Part shown: piece after piece, positions 26,687 to 36,625 of the stretch | Layout of the letters: every line of letters starts with the position of its first letter | How positions within the stretch are numbered: the stretch's first letter is position 1 | Source of the DNA: Planctomycetota bacterium | GTDB lineage: Bacteria > Planctomycetota > Phycisphaerae > UBA1845 | Assembly (NCBI GenBank): GCA_024278775.1 | Contig: JAJRSP010000064.1 | Coordinates: 1-64,000 of the forward strand | Length of the DNA stretch: 64,000 bases | Direction of reading: 5' to 3' | The notes under the pieces: generated by a model | Databases searched by the model: none | What the model saw: the letters and a program-made list of their open reading frames with translations, nothing else | What the model was told of the DNA's origin: nothing | Position numbers and translations under genes: made by a program

Positions 26687-28399
26687 ATGGAGAGTCACAC
26701 GTTAGTGTTGGAATCGACATCCGAGGATAGGCTTCCGGTGGGCAAGACCGGCATGGAGCTTCTCAAAGACCCTGTGCTGAACAAGGACGCCTCTTTCTCG
26801 CCGCGCGAACGGCGGGATTTTCGACTGGAGGGCTTGCTTCCACCAACCCAGGCGACGATCGACGAGCAGGTGGCCGTCGAGTTGGATCGCCTTCGCGCGA
26901 AGAGCGATGATCTTGAGAAGTTCGTCGGGCTTTCGGCCTTGCAGGATCGAAACGAAACGCTCTTTTATCGTGTGTTGATGGAGAATCTCAGCGAGCTGTT
27001 GCCGATTGTCTACACGCCGACGGTGGGACGCGCCTGCCAGGAATACAGCCGCGTCTCACGACGCCCGCGCGGGCTTTGGATCACACCGGACGAGCTCGAT
27101 CGAATCCCCGATCTGCTGCGTAACGCCAGCAACGACGACGTGCGGCTTATCGTGGCGACGGACAACGAGCGGATCCTGGGCCTGGGGGATCAGGGTGCCG
27201 GGGGTATGGGTATCCCCGTCGGCAAGCTCGCGCTCTACAGTGCGGGGGCGGGCATCCATCCGAAGTTCACGCTGCCGATCAGCCTGGACGTAGGCACCGA
27301 CAACGCCGACCTGCTTAGTGATCCTCATTATATTGGTTATCGCCGGCGTCGCCTGCGCGGTGAGGCGTACGATCAGTTTATTGAAGCGTTTGTCTCGGGC
27401 GTAACGGAAGTCTTTCCGTCGGCGCTGCTGCAGTGGGAGGATTTCCACAAGGGAACCGCATTCTCCCTTCTGGACCGCTACCGCCGGCGTCTTCCATCGT
27501 TCAATGACGACATCCAGGGTACGGCGGCGGTCGCCCTGGCGGGTATGCTGACCGCGCTTCGCATCACCGGAGGCCAGCTTCGCGATCAGCGCATCGTGTA
27601 TATGGGGGCCGGGGCGGCTGGTGTGGGGATCGCCCGGCTGGTCCGCACGGCCATCGTGGAAGACGGTGCTTCCGAGGAGCAGGCACAACGGGCCCAGTGG
27701 TTCATTGACAGTCGGGGGCTGCTGTTCGGCGGGCGACGGATTCGAGACGAGCACAAACGGGAACTGGCAGCCGATCGCCCTGCGATGGACGCCATCGGGT
27801 TTGAAGGAGATGGGCCCTTCGACCTGCTCGATGTCGTTCGGCAGGTGAAACCCACCATCCTCGTAGGAACGACCGCTTGTCCCGGTATCTTCAGCGAGGA
27901 GGTGGTGCGGGAGATGGCCAGGCATGTGGAGCGACCGCTGATCATGCCGTTTTCCAATCCGACTTCCAAGGCCGAGTGTACCCCGGCGGAGGCGATTGCC
28001 TGGACGGATGGTCGGGCGATTCTCGCCACGGGCAGTCCGTTCCAACCCATCGAGCACCAGGGCAGGAAGTACGTCTTTGGTCAGGGCAACAACGTCTACA
28101 TATTCCCCGGTGTGGGGCTTGGGGCGATTCTTTCCGAGGCCAATGAAGTGACCGACTCCATGTTTCTTGGGGCGGCCAAAACATTGGCGTCGTTCGTGTC
28201 GCCGTCGCGTTTGGAATTGGGCGCGGTCTATCCCGATCAGAGCGAACTCCGCGAGGTGAGTCGGGCCATCGCGTGCGGCGTCATGCGTGAAGCCAGGGAG
28301 CGTCACCTGGGCCGACGCATTACCGACGCGCAGATCGAGGCGCTGGTCGAAAAGTCTATGTGGTATCCGGATTACCTACCCTATACGCTTGCGAAGTAG
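26687..28399 (+). CDS. NAD(P)-dependent malic enzyme
   Basis: Oxidative decarboxylation of malate to pyruvate. The 570-residue length is that of the large (eukaryote-like, MaeA) malic enzymes. Motifs: [17 protein letters not shown] near residue 105, the [17 protein letters not shown] segment, [15 protein letters not shown], the nucleotide site [14 protein letters not shown], and [21 protein letters not shown] lies six bases before the ATG at 26687, so the GTG directly before it is not used. Pyruvate is also the substrate of the PFOR encoded next door on the other strand. Confidence 0.94.
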   Translation: MESHTLVLESTSEDRLPVGKTGMELLKDPVLNKDASFSPRERRDFRLEGLLPPTQATIDEQVAVELDRLRAKSDDLEKFVGLSALQDRNETLFYRVLMENLSELLPIVYTPTVGRACQEYSRVSRRPRGLWITPDELDRIPDLLRNASNDDVRLIVATDNERILGLGDQGAGGMGIPVGKLALYSAGAGIHPKFTLPISLDVGTDNADLLSDPHYIGYRRRRLRGEAYDQFIEAFVSGVTEVFPSALLQWEDFHKGTAFSLLDRYRRRLPSFNDDIQGTAAVALAGMLTALRITGGQLRDQRIVYMGAGAAGVGIARLVRTAIVEDGASEEQAQRAQWFIDSRGLLFGGRRIRDEHKRELAADRPAMDAIGFEGDGPFDLLDVVRQVKPTILVGTTACPGIFSEEVVREMARHVERPLIMPFSNPTSKAECTPAEAIAWTDGRAILATGSPFQPIEHQGRKYVFGQGNNVYIFPGVGLGAILSEANEVTDSMFLGAAKTLASFVSPSRLELGAVYPDQSELREVSRAIACGVMREARERHLGRRITDAQIEALVEKSMWYPDYLPYTLAK

Positions 28400-28431
28400 A
28401 CCAACCGGCACACGTTGGACCGGGAAGGCGT

Positions 28432-29436
28432 TTAGATGAAGGAGTTCAACGCCCGCAAATAGTTGGCGCGTTCGAACGCGCCGGCGTTGCTACAGGTGGC
28501 GTGGTTCATGCTGCCTTGGAGCTGATGCAGACTCTCATATTCGTTGTCGCAGAGCCATCCGTCGACGCCGCGCAGGATCCCGGTCACCTTGTCGGCGGCG
28601 TTGTTGCGAAGTAGTGCCGCGCAGAGCATCGTGACGTCGGCACCGGCCAGCGTCAGCTTGATGACATCCTCGGCGGTGTACACACCGGTGGTGGCGGCCA
28701 GGCTCGCCTCGATCAGTGGGTCCAAAATCGCCACCCACCGCAACGGCAGACGCATTTCATGACTGGCGCTCAACACCAGATCGGGGACGACCTCGAGCGA
28801 TTCAAGGTCGATGTCGGGCTGATAAAAGCGGTTAAAAAGTACGAGGGCATCGGCTCCGTGTTCATCGAGCCGGTTGGCGAAATGAGCCAGAGACGTAATG
28901 TAGGGGCTTAGCTTGATCGCGATCGGAATGCTGACCGTGTGTTTGACAGCGTCGAGTATGTCGACGTATGTGTTTTCAATCCCGGCGGCACTCACGGAGG
29001 GGTCCGTCGCCAGCAAGTAGATGTTCAGTTCTATGCCGTCCGCCCCGGCCGCTTCGAGTTCGCGAGAGAAGTCAATCCAACCGCCGTCCGTACTACCGTT
29101 GAGGCTGGCGATGATCGGAATGTCTACGGCCTCTTTGGCCTTTCGTATGTGCTCGACGTAGGCTTCCGGACCACGAGAGAAACATTCGATCGCCGGCAGG
29201 TATGACAAGGCCTCGGCGTAGCTCTCCGCACCAAACTCTTCGTAGTGCTCAGTTTCGTCCGCCGAGTGTACGATCTGCTCTTCAAACAACGAGTACACCA
29301 CAACCGCGGCGATGCCCGCATCCTCAAGGGACCGGATACTGCTTATGTCTTTCGATATCGGTGAGGCAGAGGCCACCAGCGGGTTCTTCAACCGAATGCC
29401 CATGTAGTTTGTTGATAAATCCATGACAACCGTCAC
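28432..29436 (-). CDS. Dihydroorotate dehydrogenase-like flavoprotein next to PFOR
   Basis: A 334-residue TIM-barrel protein of the DHOD/PreA superfamily (MGIRLKNPLVASASPIS; GSTDGGWIDFSRELEAAGAD; DVTMLCAALLRN). The position that holds the catalytic Cys or Ser in true DHODs is Leu141 (IELNIYLLATD, compared with LELNVSCPN in the pyrD product of this window), so it is unlikely to be a pyrimidine-biosynthetic enzyme. Its GTG start overlaps the nifJ stop (GTGA) with AGGA upstream, so it is co-translated with PFOR. An ATG at 29424 is an alternative. Similar genes accompany nifJ in other bacteria; their function is unknown to me. Confidence 0.85.
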   Translation of the reverse strand: MTVVMDLSTNYMGIRLKNPLVASASPISKDISSIRSLEDAGIAAVVVYSLFEEQIVHSADETEHYEEFGAESYAEALSYLPAIECFSRGPEAYVEHIRKAKEAVDIPIIASLNGSTDGGWIDFSRELEAAGADGIELNIYLLATDPSVSAAGIENTYVDILDAVKHTVSIPIAIKLSPYITSLAHFANRLDEHGADALVLFNRFYQPDIDLESLEVVPDLVLSASHEMRLPLRWVAILDPLIEASLAATTGVYTAEDVIKLTLAGADVTMLCAALLRNNAADKVTGILRGVDGWLCDNEYESLHQLQGSMNHATCSNAGAFERANYLRALNSFI

Positions 29437-31952
29437 TCATTCCTGATTTGTGGTTCGGCGATCTGCTGATATTTGATAAAATGGGCCGTCGTGGCTTGTT
29501 GGGCCTGTTCCAACAGGTCACTGGCTCGTTCCGGTCGACTCTTCGTGAGAATATTGAATCGGTTTTGCATTGATTGATATTCTCGAAGCGGAATGCTCGG
29601 TGCTTTGCTGTCGAGCTGCATCGGGTTCTCCCCGGTCTCCCTGCGCCGTGGGTCGAAACGATACAGGGGCCAATGCCCCGATTGGACCGCTGTTTTTTGC
29701 GTGTCCATCCCCTTGCGCATGTTGATGCCGTGCGCGATACACTGACTATACGCAAGAATCAGCGACGGTCCATCGTAACTTTCAGCCTCAACCAACGCCC
29801 TGACCGTCTGCGTGTCATTGGCTCCCATGGCAATCTGCGCGACATACACATTGCCGTAGCTCATGGCGATGGCCCCGAGGTCTTTCTTTTCCGACTCCTT
29901 GCCGGCCGCCGCAAACTTCGCGACCGCGCCGCGCGGCGTGGCTTTGGACATCTGCCCGCCGGTGTTGGAATAGACTTCGGTATCCAGCACGAGAATGTTG
30001 ACGTTGCGACCCGAGGCGATCACGTGGTCCAACCCACCGAACCCGATGTCGTAGGCCCAGCCGTCGCCCCCGATGATCCAGATACTCTGGTGAATCAACG
30101 CATCCGCCACGCTCAACAGGTGAATGCTCTCGGGCGTTTCCATGCTTTTCAGCCTGGGCTTGAGCGTGTCGATGCGCTGCCGCTGCGCAGTCATACCAGC
30201 CTCTGTGGATTGATCGGCCTGCAATATCTCCGTGACCAGTTCCGAACCGAGCCGGTCGCGCATCGCTTCGAGCAGCTCCCCGGCGAAACCGCGCTGGCGA
30301 TCGACCGCGAGACGGAAACCAAGCCCAAACTCGGCGTTATCCTCGAAAAGAGAATTGGACCACGCCGGACCACGACCCGCCTTGTTTTTGGCCCACGGGG
30401 TGGTCGGTAGGTTGCCTCCGTAAATGCTGGAGCAACCGGTGGCATTGGCGATCACCGCACGATCACCGAAAAGCTGGCTGACGAGTTTGACGTACGGTGT
30501 TTCGCCGCAACCGACACACGCACCCGAATACTCAAACAAAGGCAGCATAAACTGCGATTCCTTGACCGTGCTGTTCTTGAGCCGCGTGCGATCAAACTCC
30601 GGAAGGTCAAGAAAGAAGGCGTAGTTATCGCGCTGCACGTCCAGCAACGGCGGCTGCGCGGCCATGTTGATCGCTCGGAGTCGCGTTTCGCTCTTGTTCT
30701 TGGCCGGACAGACCTCCACGCAAAGCCCACATCCCGTGCAGTCCTCCGGGGCCACCTGTAGCGAATACCTGAGGCCGGAAAACTCCTTACCGCGTGCCGG
30801 CATGTGCGCAAACGTAGCCGGTGCCCCGTCAAGGCACTCTTCCGAAAAGACGTTGGCCCGGATGGCCGCATGCGGACAAACCAACGTACACTTGTTGCAC
30901 TGAATGCACGTCTGCGGATCCCACACGGGAATCTCCAGAGCGATCCCGCGTTTCTCCCAGCGGGCGGTGTCGGTGGGAAAGGTGCCGTCCACGGGCATCT
31001 GGCTGACCGATAGCGAATCGCCGTCATGCTCGATGATGCGTGCCGTGACGTCGCGAACAAAATCCGGTGCGGATTCGGAGACGGTGGCCGGTCGCCGCCG
31101 CTTGGACGTTACGGCCTCGGGTACGGTAACTTGGAACAAATTGGCAACCGCCATGTCTACCGCCTTGAAATTCTTGCGTACGACGGCCTCACCCTTTTTG
31201 GCGTAGGTTTTTTCGATAGCTCCCTTGATTTTGGCGATGGCCTCATCAGACGGTAGCACGCCCGAGATCGCGAAAAAGCAGGTCTGCATGATCGTGTTGA
31301 TACGCCGTCCCATACCAGACTCGGAGGCCACGTGGTAGGCATCGATCACATAAAACGTCATTCGCTTTTCGATTAACGTGCGCTGCATGTCCGAAGTCAG
31401 CGTATCCCAGGCCTCGTCCACAGAGGCACGTGTGTTCAGCAAAAAGGTGGCTCCTTCCACCGCGTGGGTAAGTATGTCGAACTGGTCCACGAAGATCTGC
31501 TGGTGACAAGCGATGAAGTTGGCCCGCTCCACGAGATACCGCGACCGGATCGGCCTGGCCCCGAAGCGCAGGTGCGAGACGGTCACCGAACCCGCCTTCT
31601 TCGAGTCATACACGAAGTACCCTTGCACGTCGTAGTCGGTACCCTCGCCGATAATTTTGATGGAGTTCTTGTTGGCGCTCACCGTGCCATCGGAGCCGAG
31701 CCCATAGAACATGGCCCGAATCGTCTTTTCATCCTCCGTGGAAAAGCTCGGGTCCACGTCCAAAGAAGTCCGGCACACGTCATCGTGAATACCGGCAGTG
31801 AAGTGGTTCTTCGGCTGCTCCTTCTTCATCTCCTCAAACACCGCGTGGACCATCGCCGGGGTGAACTCCTTGGAACTCAGCCCGTACCGCCCCCCGATGA
31901 CCCGCGGCATCTTCTGGAAGTGGTTGCCGGTGTAGCTGAAGTGTTCCATCAT
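29433..31952 (-). CDS. nifJ: NifJ C-terminal part (gamma domain, 2x[4Fe-4S], TPP domain)
   Basis: Carries the rest of PFOR: the RVIGGRYGLSSKEF end of domain II, the gamma-type domain (GLGSDGTVSANKNSIKIIGE), a linker, two ferredoxin clusters (CIQCNKCTLVCP and CTGCGLCVEVCP), further Cys ligands in CVGCGE, and the TPP-binding domain (GGDGWAYDIGFGGLDH, DTEVYSNTGGQMSKATP). The first ATG after the TAA is at 31952, and no proper ribosome site precedes it, so efficient re-initiation is doubtful. PFOR decarboxylates pyruvate to acetyl-CoA and passes electrons to ferredoxin; it is typically oxygen-sensitive. Confidence 0.85.
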   Translation of the reverse strand: MMEHFSYTGNHFQKMPRVIGGRYGLSSKEFTPAMVHAVFEEMKKEQPKNHFTAGIHDDVCRTSLDVDPSFSTEDEKTIRAMFYGLGSDGTVSANKNSIKIIGEGTDYDVQGYFVYDSKKAGSVTVSHLRFGARPIRSRYLVERANFIACHQQIFVDQFDILTHAVEGATFLLNTRASVDEAWDTLTSDMQRTLIEKRMTFYVIDAYHVASESGMGRRINTIMQTCFFAISGVLPSDEAIAKIKGAIEKTYAKKGEAVVRKNFKAVDMAVANLFQVTVPEAVTSKRRRPATVSESAPDFVRDVTARIIEHDGDSLSVSQMPVDGTFPTDTARWEKRGIALEIPVWDPQTCIQCNKCTLVCPHAAIRANVFSEECLDGAPATFAHMPARGKEFSGLRYSLQVAPEDCTGCGLCVEVCPAKNKSETRLRAINMAAQPPLLDVQRDNYAFFLDLPEFDRTRLKNSTVKESQFMLPLFEYSGACVGCGETPYVKLVSQLFGDRAVIANATGCSSIYGGNLPTTPWAKNKAGRGPAWSNSLFEDNAEFGLGFRLAVDRQRGFAGELLEAMRDRLGSELVTEILQADQSTEAGMTAQRQRIDTLKPRLKSMETPESIHLLSVADALIHQSIWIIGGDGWAYDIGFGGLDHVIASGRNVNILVLDTEVYSNTGGQMSKATPRGAVAKFAAAGKESEKKDLGAIAMSYGNVYVAQIAMGANDTQTVRALVEAESYDGPSLILAYSQCIAHGINMRKGMDTQKTAVQSGHWPLYRFDPRRRETGENPMQLDSKAPSIPLREYQSMQNRFNILTKSRPERASDLLEQAQQATTAHFIKYQQIAEPQIRNE

Positions 31953-31979
31953 CGCCGTGGTGACATCCTGGTAGAGCGG

Positions 31980-33068
<1,089 letters not shown>

Positions 33069-33106
33069 TCACCGACCACGGGAATGTCCCGACCCGCCGG
33101 ATGACT

Positions 33107-33122
33107 TGCAAGGCTTGTTCCA
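33107..33122 (-). promoter_or_regulatory. Sigma54-type -24/-12 promoter upstream of nifJ
   Basis: On the minus strand TGGAACA-N4-TTGCA matches the consensus TGGCACG-N4-TTGCW, with the invariant GG and GC at the required spacing and two mismatches in the -24 element. It would initiate near 33096, leaving a leader of about 100 bases before the nifJ ATG. It follows a candidate terminator of the regulator gene, and the adjacent regulator is of the sigma54-activator type, which makes the site credible. Confidence 0.65.
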
Positions 33123-33170
33123 TAATCCGCGTAATCACCGCGAAATAGGCCTGAAGGCCGGAGAATAGAT

Positions 33171-33191
33171 AAAAAACGACGTTTCCGCGTC
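33171..33191 (-). terminator. Short hairpin with U-tract after the response regulator gene
   Basis: GACG and CGTC (33191-33188 and 33181-33178, minus strand) enclose a six-base loop, extended by a possible G-T pair, and are followed by six T residues. The stem is short, but its position 14 bases after the regulator stop and before the nifJ promoter fits a terminator separating the two units. Confidence 0.45.
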
Positions 33192-33204
33192 ATCTATGCG
33201 GGCA

Positions 33205-34575
33205 TTACTTGTCCAACAGCCCGAGTTTTTCCATCCGGTACCGGAGCGTGTCCCTTGTGAGGTTCAGGAGCTTGGCGGCTTTGGTTTGGTTGTTGTTAGT
33301 ACGGGCGAGCGCCTCACGAATGAGTTTGTTTTCAAGTTCACGAAAATCGATTCCGCCGGCGGGCAGCACCATTTCGCCCGTAGTTCCCATGCTGACTACT
33401 TTATCAGTCGGCCCGAGGTAGATATCCTCCGCTCCAAGCCGATCACTTTTGGAGAGCAGTACGGCTCGCTCCATGACATTTCGGAGCTCACGCACATTGC
33501 CCGGCCAGGGGTACGCGAAAATCTTGTCGTAGGCCTCTTGAGACACATCCGATATCGGTTTTCGGAACTCCTCGCTGAATCGTGCCACAAAATGTTTTGT
33601 CAATAGCTTGAGATCGTCGCCGCGTTCCTTCAACGGCGGTAGGTAGATGGGGATGACATTCAGCCGAAACATCAGGTCGGCCCGAAACGCCCCTTCCTCG
33701 ATGGCTGCTTCAATGTCTCGGTTGGTGGCCGCTATCACGCGGACGTCGACGGAGATTTCATTGGTCCCCCCCACACGTCGAAACGTACGGTCTTCCAAAA
33801 AACGAAGCAGTTTGGCTTGCAGTCCCATCGCCATGTCGCCGACTTCGTCGAGGAAGATCGTGCCGCCGTCAGCCAGTTCAAACAACCCTTTTTTGGCATT
33901 TTTGGCGTCGGTAAAGGCACCCTTCTCGTGCCCGAAGAGCTCACTTTCCAAGAGGGACTCGGACAGCGCCGTGCAGGTCACGTTCATGAAAGGTTGTGGG
34001 GCGCGATCCGAATTGTAGTGAATCACGCGGGCGACGAGATCTTTGCCCGATCCGGAGGCACCACGCAGAAAGACCGTCGAAGCGCCGCTTGCCGCCACCT
34101 GGTTGATGGTTTGGAAGAGTTCCTTCATGCACGGTGCCTGGCCGATGATGCTATCGATACCATATTCGTGATCGATATGGCGACGCAGCTCTCGGACTTC
34201 GCGGCGCAGCTTGGTGGTCTCCAGCGCTTTTTCGGCCGTACGTAACACCGCATCCATGTCGAAGGGCTTGGAAATGTAGTCGAAGGCACCGAGTTTGATC
34301 GCATCGACCGCCGTCTCCACTTTCGAATAGGCGGTCATCATGATCACCACGACATCGGAGTCGACCTCACGCACCTGTCGCAATATGTCGAGTCCGGTCA
34401 TATCGGGGAGCTTGTAGTCAAGCATGACGAGGTCGTACGTGTTCTGGTCCAGCGTGGCAAAGGCATCTTTGCCGTTCTCGACTTCGGTCACGCTGTACCC
34501 GCAGGCTTCGAACTTTTGCCGAAGGGACCAGCGGATCAGTTGCTCGTCTTCCACGATGAGTACACGTACCTTCAT
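33205..34575 (-). CDS. Sigma54-dependent response regulator (NtrC family)
   Basis: 456 residues in three domains: receiver (1-120, phospho-acceptor Asp53 in MLDYKLPD, acidic pair in IVEDE, conserved KPFD), AAA+ sigma54-activation domain (about 140-375; Walker A RGASGSGKDLVA, sigma54 loop GAFTDA, Walker B GGTIFLDEVGDM, arginine finger region FRADLMFRLNV) and a C-terminal Fis-type helix-turn-helix (NNNQTKAAKLLNLTRDTLRYR). The loop is GAFTDA where GAFTGA is classical; the variant occurs in other family members. The ATG overlaps the kinase stop (ATGA), so the pair is co-translated. The natural targets are the two sigma54-type promoters flanking the pair. Confidence 0.93.
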   Translation of the reverse strand: MKVRVLIVEDEQLIRWSLRQKFEACGYSVTEVENGKDAFATLDQNTYDLVMLDYKLPDMTGLDILRQVREVDSDVVVIMMTAYSKVETAVDAIKLGAFDYISKPFDMDAVLRTAEKALETTKLRREVRELRRHIDHEYGIDSIIGQAPCMKELFQTINQVAASGASTVFLRGASGSGKDLVARVIHYNSDRAPQPFMNVTCTALSESLLESELFGHEKGAFTDAKNAKKGLFELADGGTIFLDEVGDMAMGLQAKLLRFLEDRTFRRVGGTNEISVDVRVIAATNRDIEAAIEEGAFRADLMFRLNVIPIYLPPLKERGDDLKLLTKHFVARFSEEFRKPISDVSQEAYDKIFAYPWPGNVRELRNVMERAVLLSKSDRLGAEDIYLGPTDKVVSMGTTGEMVLPAGGIDFRELENKLIREALARTNNNQTKAAKLLNLTRDTLRYRMEKLGLLDK

Positions 34576-35780
34576 GATGCGTTGGCACCTCCTACGGCAT
34601 CCGATTCGGCGGGCAAATCCACGATGACACACGTGCCCCGTCCCGGTTCACTGTCCAGCTCGATGCGCCCGCCGTGCGCTTCTACAATCCGTCGGCAAAT
34701 GGAAAGCCCGAGTCCCGTCCCCTTGGCTTTCGTGGTGAAAAACGCATCGAAAGCCTGGGCGGCCACCTCCGGCGTCATGCCGGCACCTTCGTCTTCAACG
34801 ACGAGTCGCACGGTATCGGTACGCTTGGTCAGCATGACACGGACCGTGCCCTTGTGCTTGGAGGCATGGGCAGCGTTGATGATGAGGTTCATGGTTAGCT
34901 GCTGGAGTTGGCCGTCATCGCCTTGTACCGTGTGGTCTTTGGCCCGAGAGGGTCCTTTCAGTTGAACCCCCCGAAGGGCAGGTTCCAGGCTCAGTGCGTT
35001 GAGCACATGAGACACGATCTCGTCCAGGTCCACACGTCCGAAGCGAGGCGGAATGGGTCTGGCATATTGCAACAAGTCCTTCACGGTGGCATCCAGACGC
35101 TTGATCTGTTCCATGATTTCTTTGGCGATCGGACGGTGCGGGTCGTCGACACTCATCGAATCGCGCATGATCTGGATCGCACCGCTGATACCCGCAAGCG
35201 GATTCTTGATTTCATGGGCGAGCGAGGCGGCCAGCTGTCCGATCTTTGCGAGGTGTTCCGCCCGCGTCAGCTTTTCCTCTACCGCGATACGCTCCATAGA
35301 TCGTACTTCGTCCGAATACCCTTCCTTATAGCTTTCGAGCATCGTGGCCAGATCGAGCATGAGCAGCTTATGGATCGCCGAAGCGATGGCCTCGCTATCG
35401 TCGAGCGGGAGCGCTTGAATCAGGGGGGCCAATTCTGCCCAGATGATTTGGATCCCCAACACCATGAAGTGCTGGTCGAGTCCGGCCCGCGCGTGGGCCT
35501 CACCGATATGCAGACTGGATTCGAAATGCTCCATCTCAAATCGGCCCACGAGGACGCGAGACAACCAGGTACTCAAGAGAACTCGCTGCCGAGCGAGCTG
35601 GGCCTCGCCGCCCGTGAAGATCGCTGCCGATTCCGGATCGGAGAGTAGTTGGTCATAGAACCGATCCACCACACGAGGCACGAGGGTTCCCACATAAGGT
35701 GCCAGTCGGGCGATGAGGGCCGCATCTCGGTCGGTGAAATCGACCCGACTTTTCATGCTCTCCAGAGTGACGTTTTGCAT
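34572..35780 (-). CDS. Globin-coupled sensor histidine kinase
   Basis: 402 residues. The N-terminal 150 form a protoglobin/globin-coupled-sensor domain: VDFTDRDAALIARLAPYVG, VDRFYDQLLSDPE and the F-helix HIGEAHARAGLDQHFMV with His96 as the expected proximal haem ligand. A signalling linker (VEEKLTRAEHLAKIGQLAA) leads to the H-box with His189 in SLAHEIKNPLAGI, then the ATPase domain with NLIINAAHA (N), DEGAGM (G1) and GTGLGLSICRRIVE (G2). No membrane segment is present, so it is cytosolic. Haem globin sensors bind O2 (also NO or CO). The ATG at 35780 has AGGA eight bases upstream; the frame is open a little further. Confidence 0.9.
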   Translation of the reverse strand: MQNVTLESMKSRVDFTDRDAALIARLAPYVGTLVPRVVDRFYDQLLSDPESAAIFTGGEAQLARQRVLLSTWLSRVLVGRFEMEHFESSLHIGEAHARAGLDQHFMVLGIQIIWAELAPLIQALPLDDSEAIASAIHKLLMLDLATMLESYKEGYSDEVRSMERIAVEEKLTRAEHLAKIGQLAASLAHEIKNPLAGISGAIQIMRDSMSVDDPHRPIAKEIMEQIKRLDATVKDLLQYARPIPPRFGRVDLDEIVSHVLNALSLEPALRGVQLKGPSRAKDHTVQGDDGQLQQLTMNLIINAAHASKHKGTVRVMLTKRTDTVRLVVEDEGAGMTPEVAAQAFDAFFTTKAKGTGLGLSICRRIVEAHGGRIELDSEPGRGTCVIVDLPAESDAVGGANAS

Positions 35781-36032
35781 ACGCGTTATCCTAACGGCGT
35801 CGCGGCAGGGACGAAACCGCCACACCATCCCAAACGAGTATGATGTGCCTCAGCCCAAGACTGTGAAATGTTATGGATATCCCTCCCCATTCGTCATCAC
35901 GTCCATTCATTAGAAATGCACAACTTCCAGGTATGTCACGTCCTCCGGAAGGAACTGGAGGAACGCCCGATAGCTAATATGGCGCGATTCCAAGCCTCCA
36001 TCTGAAGAAATAACACCATTATTGAATGTTTC

Positions 36033-36048
36033 TGGCACGCCGTCTGCC
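36033..36048 (+). promoter_or_regulatory. Sigma54-type -24/-12 promoter for the receiver gene
   Basis: TGGCACG-N4-CTGCC: the -24 element is a perfect match, the GG and GC are at the correct distance, and only one T of the -12 TTGC is changed. It would start about 20 bases before the ATG at 36079. It faces away from the kinase/regulator pair, which encodes a sigma54 activator. I see no clear enhancer palindrome upstream, only CTTCCAG and CTGGAGG as an imperfect inverted pair near 35927-35962. Confidence 0.68.
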
Positions 36049-36078
36049 AATGGGAACTAGACGGAAGGGACCGCGTCT

Positions 36079-36501
36079 ATGGCTGAACCGGAAGAACGAA
36101 TACCGTCAACGCCTGAAGCGGATGTCTCATCCCGGCCGCCTTCCCCCTCCGACGTGTTACTCGTCGCAGAACCGGATTCGCTCCTCCGCTGGTCTCTGGC
36201 CACCTATTTCGGCTCCATGTTTCAGGTTCATGCCGTCGGAACCGCTCAGGCCGGTATGGAAGTACTCGATAAACAGGCGGTGTCGGCCATGATCGTGTCG
36301 GACGCCCTGGATTCGTCCGGTCTGGTTCAAATGGAGTTGCAGGCCCTGGGCCTCAATGCCCATGTCCGCATCATACGCATCGTCACATCGCTCAGGTCGG
36401 CTCGGACAGACTCCTACGCCACAGCAACACTGGAAAAGCCCTTTGAACTGTCAGCGTTAGCCAAGCTCCTGGTCACCCAGACCGCAAAGCATTCCAGCTA
36501 G
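36079..36501 (+). CDS. Stand-alone degenerate receiver-domain protein
   Basis: 140 residues: a Ser/Pro-rich N-terminus of about 24 residues, then one receiver-like domain without an output domain. It begins VLLVAEPDSLLRWSLATYF, close to VLIVEDEQLIRWSL of the neighbouring regulator. Receiver Thr (RIVTS) and Lys (LEKPFEL) are kept. The acidic pocket is E-P-D instead of E-D, and the phospho-acceptor loop (MIVSDALDSSG) is one or two residues shorter than normal, so phosphorylation is uncertain. It is read from a sigma54-type promoter, divergent from the kinase gene. It could titrate the kinase or give feedback on the circuit. Confidence 0.75.
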   Translation: MAEPEERIPSTPEADVSSRPPSPSDVLLVAEPDSLLRWSLATYFGSMFQVHAVGTAQAGMEVLDKQAVSAMIVSDALDSSGLVQMELQALGLNAHVRIIRIVTSLRSARTDSYATATLEKPFELSALAKLLVTQTAKHSS

Positions 36502-36625
36502 TTGGCGCTCGCTTCATTTCCGATTCTCTACTTCCGATAACCCAACTGTCCATACGCGCTGGACGGGGATCAAACAGTGCGGATGGTAGGCGGGGCCTGT
36601 GCGTTGCCGCCGGGAAGGGTCACCC

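Noticed and set aside
27056..28306. 416-codon frame opposite malic enzyme
   Set aside because: Antisense shadow; malic enzyme motifs on the plus strand are unambiguous.
33205..34575. GAFTDA instead of GAFTGA taken as loss of sigma54 contact
   Set aside because: This variant occurs in other NtrC-family regulators, and all other AAA+ motifs are intact, so it is not evidence for inactivity.
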